From: Planctomycetota bacterium
Lineage (GTDB): Bacteria; Planctomycetota; Planctomycetia; Pirellulales; UBA7805
Direction: 5' to 3'
DNA: 7,701 nucleotides
Assembly: GCA_030605285.1 (NCBI GenBank)
Contig: JAUWIQ010000079.1
Coordinates: forward strand, 1-7,701
A program made the translations under genes and the position numbers. Every line of letters begins with the position of its first letter. The first letter of the stretch is position 1. Of this stretch, positions 1-5,618 are shown piece by piece. The notes beneath the pieces are model-generated. The model made no database searches, was not told where the DNA came from, and saw only the letters and a list, made by a program, of their open reading frames with translations.

Positions 1-82
1 CTAGACTCGATCCGGTAGTTTTTTTTGCAACCCGTGTTTCTTCTTCGCAATGCACCCGGTCATTACAGTTGCTACAACCGGA
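1..82. other. Short flanking stretch with no supported gene
   Basis: This is sequence downstream of the amine oxidase gene up to the window edge. It has a run of eight T on the plus strand (19-26). Such a tract could belong to the terminator of a plus-strand gene ending just outside the window, but the bases before it form no convincing stem. In the minus direction, as the amine oxidase transcript would read it, the tract is A-rich and there is no terminator-like hairpin plus U-run. Confidence 0.4.
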
Positions 83-1231
83 TCAACCGTTCGAGAATTT
101 GGGGAGAGTACCGGGGAAACGGTTTAGCGAAAGAAATGCTACGGGAAGATCTGTGGATCCCCGGAGCGCAAAATCGGAGAGTACCTGACCCAATACGGGC
201 GCAAACTTGAAACCATGCCCCGATAATCCCGCGGCGAAGGCCACGTTTTCATACTCTGGATGCCGGTCCACAATAAAATGATTGTCCGGGGAGAATGTAT
301 AAAAACAGACCGTGTGATCCACCGCTCGGTGCGACACCTTGGGAAGATAATCGCATAAAAATTCGATCGTTCGCCGTCGGTCTTCTGGATCGACACCGCG
401 TGCTACCTTCAGAGGATCTGACACCTCATCCCCGCCACTGTGTTCGCCAATCTTTACCCCACGCTCATCGAGTTGGGGAAATCCGTAAAAATAACCGCGA
501 GGTATCTCGTAGAAAAAAACCGGGCTGCCGTCTCGGTAGTTCGTCGATTCGTTTGCATACCAATGGAGATGTTTTGGCACCACCCGCAAGTTGACGCCGA
601 ACGGTCGCAGCAGAGAAGCAGACCAGGCCCCGGTTGTCACGATCAGCCGTGCTGCCGAAAAAGATTCCTGCTCACAGTCCACGCAAACCGTATCGCCCTC
701 GACCCGCCACGCTCGAACGGTTTGTCCGGTCCGAAGTTCAGCACCGCAAATCCGAGCGCAGTCCAGTTGCGCCCGGATCGCTTCCTCGACGAGCAGGTAG
801 CCTGCATTCTCTTCAAACACGGCCACCGCATCCTGCGGGGCACGGAATCCTGGAAATCGCAGGGCCACCTCGGCGGCGCTGAACGTTTCAATCGCCAAGT
901 TGTGGCGGCGGGCACTCTCCAGGACACCTGGTATCAAGGCTCCATCGGCCGGTCCAACTTCCAGTAGCCCGATGCGATGAAACAGCTTACGGCCACTCTG
1001 TTGCTCGAGCTTGCCCCAAGCCGCGTAGGCCATCCGCAAGAGTGGCACGTAGTCGGGATGTTCGAAATACGCTTGCCGGATTATCCGCGTCTGTCCGTGC
1101 GAGCTACCCCGCTCGTGGGCAATGCCAAACTGCTCGATTCCCAGGGCCCGAACTCCTTCCCTGGCAAGTTGGTAGAGGGTCGCACTTCCGACACCACCGC
1201 AACCGATCACAATCACATCGTAATTTTGCAT
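83..1231 (-). CDS. solA: FAD-dependent amine oxidase, monomeric sarcosine oxidase / N-methyl-L-tryptophan oxidase family
   Basis: This 382-residue flavoprotein of the MSOX/MTOX family should oxidise a secondary or N-methyl amino acid with O2, releasing an aldehyde and hydrogen peroxide in the cytoplasm. The N-terminal dinucleotide fold is seen as VIGCGGVGSA (residues 8-17). It is followed by the family signature RGSSHGQTRIIRQAY, with Arg49 and Arg52 at the positions of the two active-site arginines of Bacillus MSOX. Lys260 (O2-activating lysine) and His264 are present in KIGEHSGG. Cys309 in VCFYTFSPDNHF matches the cysteine that carries covalent FAD, and Lys342 lies in SGHGFKF. All catalytic residues I can place are therefore intact, and the length matches the usual 370-390. 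The gene lies 23 bp downstream of prfB on the same strand, so it is probably co-transcribed. The start ATG has a close AGGGG only 2 nt upstream. The substrate (sarcosine, N-methyltryptophan, pipecolate or other) cannot be read from sequence, so the symbol is a family-level label. Confidence 0.93.
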   Translation of the reverse strand: MQNYDVIVIGCGGVGSATLYQLAREGVRALGIEQFGIAHERGSSHGQTRIIRQAYFEHPDYVPLLRMAYAAWGKLEQQSGRKLFHRIGLLEVGPADGALIPGVLESARRHNLAIETFSAAEVALRFPGFRAPQDAVAVFEENAGYLLVEEAIRAQLDCARICGAELRTGQTVRAWRVEGDTVCVDCEQESFSAARLIVTTGAWSASLLRPFGVNLRVVPKHLHWYANESTNYRDGSPVFFYEIPRGYFYGFPQLDERGVKIGEHSGGDEVSDPLKVARGVDPEDRRRTIEFLCDYLPKVSHRAVDHTVCFYTFSPDNHFIVDRHPEYENVAFAAGLSGHGFKFAPVLGQVLSDFALRGSTDLPVAFLSLNRFPGTLPKFSNG

Positions 1232-1254
1232 TGCCCCTGTCTGGAATCAATTTT

Positions 1255-2353
1255 CTAGTTCGTTTTGACTCGCCAACGAAGGTAGGAATCGAGAAAGGGC
1301 TGGATGCCTCCATCCATCACCGACTGAAAATTACCAATCAAGTAATTCGTCCTTACATCCTTAACGCGTTGATCTGGATGCAAAAAATAGTTGCGAATCT
1401 GAGAGCCAAATCCGACACGAGCTCGATCCTTATAGCGCGCCGCCTGTTCTGCTTCACGCTTTTCCTCTTCGACGCGGGCAAGCTGTGCGCGGAGCATCTT
1501 GTAAGCGGTCGCCCGGTTCTTGTGCTGGCTCCGTTCGTTCTGACACTGGACTACAATATTCGTCGGTAAGTGGGTCAACCGCACCGCACTATCTGTCTTA
1601 TTCACATGCTGACCACCCGCGCCACTGGCCCGGTAAGTATCGACACGTACTTCGCCTGGATCAATTTCCACCTTGGCTTCGTCCGCCACCTCAGGGGTAA
1701 CATCGACCGAAGTAAAACTTGTTTGGCGCTTGCCTTCCGAGTTAAAGGGACTGATACGAACCAGCCGATGCATGCCGGTCTCGCCTTTGAGATATCCATA
1801 GGCCATCGGCCCACGAATTGCGAGTACTGCGCTGTTGATCCCCGCTTCATCATTCTCCTGACGGTCGAACAGTTCCGACGCATAGTGATTTTTCTGCGCC
1901 CACTGGAGATACATCCTCAGCAGCATTTCCGCCCAGTCGTTGGCATCGGTTCCACCATCACGCGCATTGATCGTGAGTATTGCTCCTGCGGCATCGTGCA
2001 TACCGTCCAGAAGCGACTGAACCTCAAGCGCTTCTAGCGATTTCTCCATGCGGCCAAGCTCGGTTCGCAATTCTTGCGCGAGCCCCTCGTCTTCGTCGGC
2101 CATTTCAAGCAGCACCTCGAGATCGCTCCCGGTGGCGAGAAGTTCGTCGAGCGGTTTGAGAATCGCGTTGATGTCCTGCAGAGAGGCGACCGTCGTTTGG
2201 GCCTTCTGTTGGTGGTCCCAAAAATCGGTTTGCGCCATCTGGCGTTCAATGGCTTGGACTTCTGCTTGCTTTCCAGCGTAGTCAAAGAGAGTCTCGGAGT
2301 TGGGTGATTCTCTTTTGTATCCCTTCGGCACGGTCTTTGACATCTTTGTCCAT
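1255..2353 (-). CDS. prfB: Peptide chain release factor 2 (RF2), expressed by programmed +1 frameshift
   Basis: RF2 recognises UGA and UAA stop codons in the ribosomal A site and triggers peptidyl-tRNA hydrolysis. The gene is in two frames. The zero frame runs from ATG 2353-2351 for 23 codons (start MDKDVKDRAEG, end QLRDSL) to an in-frame TGA at 2284-2282. The main frame resumes with GAC at 2283-2281 and ends at TAG 1257-1255. The joined product is 365 residues, the same length as E. coli RF2. Visible marks are the stop-codon-reading tripeptide SPF at about 201-203 and the catalytic GGQ at about 246-248 in SGAGGQHVNKT. An Ala precedes SGAGGQ, where E. coli K-12 has its unusual Thr. The rest of the class I release factor core (QCQNERSQHKNR; GFGSQIRNY) is intact. 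A perfect AGGAGG lies 8 nt before the ATG. The continuous frame could instead be opened at an ATG at 2343, but that would give an N-terminus unlike RF2 and lacks the Shine-Dalgarno. The gene diverges from mnmA and precedes the amine oxidase gene. Confidence 0.96.
2281..2287 (-). promoter_or_regulatory. RF2 programmed +1 frameshift site (CTT TGA C)
   Basis: Read on the minus strand, codon 23 is CTT (2287-2285), followed by the zero-frame stop TGA (2284-2282) and then C (2281). This is the exact heptamer CUU-UGA-C used for +1 recoding in bacterial prfB: tRNA-Leu slips from CUU to UUU, and translation continues with GAC. When RF2 is scarce, slow termination at this UGA allows the shift. When RF2 is plentiful, termination wins, so the site autoregulates RF2 level. 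The mechanism is established knowledge for the family. What is seen here is the heptamer, the frame change and the homology on both sides. The Shine-Dalgarno-like stimulator that in E. coli (AGGGGG, 3 nt before CUU) promotes slipping is poor here; the equivalent bases read CGAGAC. Confidence 0.95.
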
Positions 2354-2361
2354 CACATCAA

Positions 2362-2367
2362 CCTCCT
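2362..2367 (-). promoter_or_regulatory. Shine-Dalgarno AGGAGG of prfB, deciding its start
   Basis: A perfect six-base anti-SD complement lies 8 nt upstream of ATG 2353 and 5 nt upstream of an in-frame GTG at 2356. It lies at an unsuitable distance (18 nt) from the ATG at 2343, which is in the main frame of RF2. This supports initiation in the short leader frame, before the recoding site. Confidence 0.85.
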
Positions 2368-2496
2368 GAGAGTCGAAAAGGCGTGAATCTATTGTAGACG
2401 CAATCCCAACTGCAAGGAAACCGGTGATAAGTCCCATCGGCTTGCCTACTCAATCGGATGACTCTAGACTACACGCTTGTCATACTGAATCGATTG

Positions 2497-2527
2497 GGGC
2501 CGCCTTGCAATCTGCGGGCAAGGGCCC
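2497..2527 (+). promoter_or_regulatory. GC-rich stem-loop in the mnmA leader
   Basis: CCTTGC (2503-2508) pairs perfectly with GCAAGG (2518-2523) around a 9-nt loop. With single-base bulges the stem continues to GGG (2497-2499) and CCC (2525-2527), giving about ten pairs. It ends 41 nt before the mnmA ATG. No U-run follows, so it is not a standard intrinsic terminator. A regulatory role is only a possibility. Confidence 0.25.
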
Positions 2528-2568
2528 GAAGCCTTCGTTTCCACCCCGCTGAAGTTCCAACGTATCTC

Positions 2569-3693
2569 ATGACTCGCATCGTTCTTGCCATGTCGGGCGG
2601 TGTCGACAGCAGTGTCGCTGCCGCGCTGCTTTGTGAACAGGGTCACGATGTGATTGGTGTTTTCATGCGGCATGGCGAAGAGTCGCCCCTGGCAACCGCT
2701 TGTGGAACAGGCTCCAGAACACCCTCGCATGCCCCACTGCCGATCGTCGCCGGGCGAACGGATCACAAGCAAGGATGTTGCAGTGCGGCTGACGCTGAAG
2801 ACGGACGTCGCGTTGCGGATCGACTGCGGATTCCCTTTTATGCTTTGAATTTACAGACTGAATTTTCTTCGATCGTCGACTACTTTGTCGAGGAGTATTC
2901 CTCAGGGCGTACACCCAATCCTTGTGTGATGTGTAACAACTGGATCAAGTTTGGAAAACTGTTTGACTATGCAGAGAGTGTCGGAGCCGAATACGTTGCA
3001 ACCGGACACTACGCACAACTCGACCAGGACGAATCGGGAACGGTCGCCTTGAGGCGAGGAGAAGACCTCCAGAAAGATCAATCCTATGTCCTCTTTGGAG
3101 TTGACCGCACACGACTCAACCGCATGATACTCCCCGTAGGCGGATATCAGAAATCTCAGATTCGCAGCATCGCACACAAGATCGGCCTCCGCGTCGCAGA
3201 AAAAAAAGACAGCCAGGAAATCTGCTTTGTCTCTTCTGGAAAACATGGTGATTTCATCCGTTCCCGACAAACTGGCAATAGCACTGCCGGGGAAATAATC
3301 ACAACGACTGGCAAGGTGGTCGGATCGCACCCTGGCATTGAGGGCTTCACGATCGGTCAGCGCAAGGGACTGGGGGTCGCGCTGGGCGAGCCCCGTTATG
3401 TGGTTCGCATCGAACCGGAGTCGTGCCGCGTCGTACTGGGAACGCACGAGGAGTTAGCTCGCGATACCCTTACCGCCTCGGCAACGAATTGGTTGGTCGA
3501 TGTGCCGGAGGGTTCCCTCCGCTGCGAAGTACAGATCCGCTACAATAGCGACAGTGTCCCGGCAACTGTGGAGCCGTTGCCCGAAAATCGGCTGCGCGTA
3601 CACTTCGATACACCTTGCTACGGGGTTGCCCCGGGGCAGGCAGTCGTCTGCTTTGAAGAAAATCGTGTTTTGGGCGGTGGCTGGATCGATTGA
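2569..3693 (+). CDS. mnmA: tRNA-specific 2-thiouridylase MnmA
   Basis: MnmA adenylates and then thiolates U34 in the anticodon of tRNA-Lys, tRNA-Glu and tRNA-Gln (s2U34), using sulfur relayed from a cysteine desulfurase. The start is placed at ATG 2569, because the protein then begins MTRIVLAMSGGVDSSVAAAL with the PP-loop ATP motif SGGVDSS at residues 9-15, as in the family. The catalytic cysteine is Cys122 in TPNPCVMCNNWIKF, and the sulfur-carrying cysteine is Cys219 in KKDSQEICF. Also seen are ATGHYAQ and KDQSYVLFGV (tRNA- and ATP-contacting segments), GQRKGLGVALGEP, and a C-terminal beta-barrel ending LGGGWID. At 374 residues it is close to E. coli MnmA (368) in total length, but it carries an insert of roughly 25 residues after FMRH (about 36-68), ending in a Cys-Cys pair (70-71). 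I recall similar inserts in planctomycete MnmA. The Shine-Dalgarno is weak. A channel gene follows after 82 bp on the same strand. Confidence 0.96.
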   Translation: MTRIVLAMSGGVDSSVAAALLCEQGHDVIGVFMRHGEESPLATACGTGSRTPSHAPLPIVAGRTDHKQGCCSAADAEDGRRVADRLRIPFYALNLQTEFSSIVDYFVEEYSSGRTPNPCVMCNNWIKFGKLFDYAESVGAEYVATGHYAQLDQDESGTVALRRGEDLQKDQSYVLFGVDRTRLNRMILPVGGYQKSQIRSIAHKIGLRVAEKKDSQEICFVSSGKHGDFIRSRQTGNSTAGEIITTTGKVVGSHPGIEGFTIGQRKGLGVALGEPRYVVRIEPESCRVVLGTHEELARDTLTASATNWLVDVPEGSLRCEVQIRYNSDSVPATVEPLPENRLRVHFDTPCYGVAPGQAVVCFEENRVLGGGWID

Positions 3694-3702
3694 ACAGCTC
3701 AT

Positions 3703-3742
3703 GGGAAGATCCGCCTTCCCTTGCCTAAAAAAGTTTAGGTAA
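3703..3742 (+). repeat. Two adjacent hairpins between mnmA and the channel gene
   Basis: The first hairpin is GGGAAG (3703-3708), loop ATCCGC, CTTCCC (3715-3720). The second starts at the next base: TTGCCTAAA (3721-3729), loop AAAG, TTTAGGTAA (3734-3742), nine pairs with one G-U. They begin 9 nt after the mnmA stop and end 33 nt before the next start. The first could end mnmA transcription or protect its 3' end, but what follows is not U-rich (TTGCCT), so an intrinsic terminator is doubtful. The second is AT-rich with a tetraloop. Confidence 0.5.
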
Positions 3743-3763
3743 ATCTTGCGCAGCATTAAGAAA

Positions 3764-3768
3764 GAGAG
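3764..3768 (+). promoter_or_regulatory. Ribosome binding site deciding the channel start
   Basis: GAGAG, within AAAGAGAG, lies 7 nt upstream of ATG 3776. It supports this ATG, right at the start of the signal peptide, over the in-frame TTG at 3746. Confidence 0.6.
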
Positions 3769-3775
3769 TTTTAGG

Positions 3776-5608
3776 ATGCGCCAATCCATCACATTGTTTG
3801 CGTGTATCGGATTCATTTTTCTTTTTCCAATCGCGATTCTAAGGGCACAGGAAAATACGGTCCTCGTCACCGAGACTCCTACGGCCCAAACCACCGAAAA
3901 GGCTGATCCCACAACAGCGAATCCTACGCTCAAAGATCAACTTTCCTCACCGCGCGCGACACTCAAGACCTTTTTTCAGGCCTTTAAAGAAGAAAGCGAT
4001 CGGCATGATGCCATTAGTACGCTCAATCTTTCCCAAATGCCCGTCAATATCCAAGACACGGCCGGGCCGGAAGATGCAGACCGGCTCAAAGAAATCATCG
4101 ACCGCATGTGTTATGTCAATTTTGCCAAGGTACCGAACGACAAGAAAAGCGACACACCTTTTCACTTGAGCGAGATTGCTACGGAATTTCATGGCCAGAA
4201 CGCCAAGGATGTGACGTCTATTGTGATTGCCCGCGATCCGGATGGTTTGTGGCGGTTTACACCCGATACCGTTGCGGCCATTCCTGATCTTTATGAACGT
4301 TGGGAAAATAGACGTCCTGTTCGAGGATCTTTCAAAACAGAACCTAAGTTCTTCACCCCTTTCTGGTTCCAACACCTTTTTCCGCCCGCTTGGACCGAAA
4401 CCCATTTCCTATTGGCAGATTTTCAGTGGATCTCCCTCCTCTCGTTAATCTTCATTGGCCTTGTCGCCGACAAGTTGGTATGCAGCGTGTTGGCTTTTAT
4501 TGCACAGATCTGTGTGCGGCTATCGCAGTCAAACAAAAAGGCTCAGATCAATTCCAGCGTGTTCAGGCCCATTGGACTGCTGACACAAGGTTTCATCTGG
4601 TATGAGGGAACCATGTTGCTCGGGATTCCCGATTCTGCTCTCAGCATAATGCTCGCACTGCTGAAACTATTTACCGTGGTGGCTGGCGTCTGGACCGCCT
4701 TTTTGCTGATCAATGCGCTGCGGGCCTACATGATCGTAAAGACCGGGAAGACCGTGAGCAAACACGATGACCTGCTGGTGCTGCTTATGTCCCGAGCAAT
4801 CAAAGTCTTTATCGTCTGTGTGGGAATCCTCGTCGCGGCCCGAGCCTTCGACCTGCCCATCATCGGCATCCTTGGGGGCATGGGGCTAGGGGGTATCGCC
4901 ATTGCACTTGCCTCCAAGGACGCTATCTCTAATCTAATTGGCTCGTTTGGCGTACTTGTCGATCGACCATTTGAAGTGGGCGATTGGGTGGTAGTCAATA
5001 CTGTTGAGGGGACGGTTGAAGCTGTCGGATTTCGGAGTACACGGATCCGAACATTTTCTAACTCCATGATCACACTGCCCAATAGTGTGATGATCACTAC
5101 CGTCGTGAACAACATGGGGGCACGACGATTCCGCCGCATCAAAACCGTTTTTTCCGTCCAATACGATACAACACCCGAACAAATAAATGCATTTTGCGAG
5201 GGTATCCGAGAGTTGATCCGGCGTCATCCTTATACACGTAAAGAGTATTACCATGTTTATTTGAACAATTTTGGCGACAGCGCACTCCAGATCCTGCTGT
5301 ACTGCTTTTTAGAATGTCCCGACTGGTCCATTGAGCTCCGCGAACAACATCGCTTACTGAACAACATTCATCGTCTTGCCATGGCCTTACAAATCAAGTT
5401 TAACGGCAAATATACCCGTGATCCGGAAGCCTCTGCGCAACCACTTGAGTTATCTGATCCGGCTTTAGTCGGACGGCGTATCGCAGCCAGGATTGCTGGC
5501 CCAGCTTTAGATATCACCCAGAGACCGGGGCCCGTGGTGTTCGCAGGTCCGACCGATTTTGACGCGGAGCCAGCAGACAATGGTCCTGAAGAAGAGGCGC
5601 ACGAATGA
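3776..5608 (+). CDS. MscS-family small-conductance mechanosensitive ion channel with exported N-terminal domain
   Basis: This 610-residue inner-membrane channel should open under membrane tension and release solutes during hypo-osmotic shock. Residues 1-24 look like a signal peptide (MRQSITLFACIGFIFLFPIA, then ILRA, likely cut before QENT). A Thr-rich linker follows, then a periplasmic domain (about 55-185, starting SPRATLKTFFQAF) with no similarity I can name firmly. Hydrophobic segments lie near 212-232, 264-283, 288-312 and 340-357. The pore-lining helix is near 361-385 and is Gly/Ala-rich (GGMGLGGIAIALASKDAISN), as in MscS TM3. The cytosolic beta domain is recognisable (RPFEVGDWVVV, EGTVEAVGFRSTRIRT, ITLPNS), followed by the alpha/beta C-terminal domain to about 543. 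A tail of about 65 residues, ending acidic (EEEAHE), exceeds the MscS core. The start ATG at 3776 has AAGAGAG 7 nt upstream. A TTG at 3746 would put ten extra residues in front of the signal peptide. Possibly co-transcribed with mnmA. E. coli MscS has 286 residues, so this is a large member. Confidence 0.93.
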   Translation: MRQSITLFACIGFIFLFPIAILRAQENTVLVTETPTAQTTEKADPTTANPTLKDQLSSPRATLKTFFQAFKEESDRHDAISTLNLSQMPVNIQDTAGPEDADRLKEIIDRMCYVNFAKVPNDKKSDTPFHLSEIATEFHGQNAKDVTSIVIARDPDGLWRFTPDTVAAIPDLYERWENRRPVRGSFKTEPKFFTPFWFQHLFPPAWTETHFLLADFQWISLLSLIFIGLVADKLVCSVLAFIAQICVRLSQSNKKAQINSSVFRPIGLLTQGFIWYEGTMLLGIPDSALSIMLALLKLFTVVAGVWTAFLLINALRAYMIVKTGKTVSKHDDLLVLLMSRAIKVFIVCVGILVAARAFDLPIIGILGGMGLGGIAIALASKDAISNLIGSFGVLVDRPFEVGDWVVVNTVEGTVEAVGFRSTRIRTFSNSMITLPNSVMITTVVNNMGARRFRRIKTVFSVQYDTTPEQINAFCEGIRELIRRHPYTRKEYYHVYLNNFGDSALQILLYCFLECPDWSIELREQHRLLNNIHRLAMALQIKFNGKYTRDPEASAQPLELSDPALVGRRIAARIAGPALDITQRPGPVVFAGPTDFDAEPADNGPEEEAHE

Positions 5609-5618
5609 GCAACGGTGA

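Larger units (their letters stand above)
2354..2568. promoter_or_regulatory. Divergent intergenic region between prfB and mnmA
   Basis: This 215 bp region must hold promoters for both directions. For prfB, the minus strand has a good -10-like TACAAT (2396-2391), about 38 bp before its ATG; I see no clear -35 at 16-18 bp from it. For mnmA, the best plus-strand pair is weak: TTGCCT at 2442-2447 and TAGACT at 2464-2469, spaced 16 bp. Nearer mnmA is a GC-rich hairpin (2497-2527). The frame of mnmA stays open back to an ATG at 2458, but that extension has no MnmA similarity. No tRNA or other RNA gene was recognised. Confidence 0.45.

Noticed and set aside
19..26. T8 tract as an intrinsic terminator for a plus-strand gene to the left
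   Set aside because: No stable stem can be drawn in the 18 visible bases before it; the needed sequence may lie outside the window.
1..63. A 20-codon minus-strand open frame from ATG 63 to TAG at 3-1
   Set aside because: No Shine-Dalgarno, low-complexity Lys-rich peptide and no recognisable similarity. A frame this short is expected by chance.
440..1569. Long plus-strand open frames opposite the amine oxidase and prfB genes (two of 175 codons)
   Set aside because: They are antisense to genes with intact family motifs; their peptides are Arg/Pro/His-rich and resemble no family.
2282..2284. In-frame TGA in prfB as a disabling mutation or sequencing error
   Set aside because: It sits exactly in the CTT-TGA-C recoding heptamer at codon 24, where functional prfB genes have it.
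2458..2568. 37-residue N-terminal extension of MnmA from ATG 2458
   Set aside because: The family starts right at the P-loop strand (MTRIVLAMSGG). The extension has Arg/Pro-rich non-conserved sequence and covers the leader hairpin.
2902..3447. 181-codon minus-strand open frame opposite mnmA
   Set aside because: It is a shadow of the conserved mnmA reading frame, with no ribosome binding site or known motif.
3746..3775. TTG start for the channel gene
   Set aside because: It would place ten charged residues before the signal peptide; ATG 3776 has a proper ribosome binding site.
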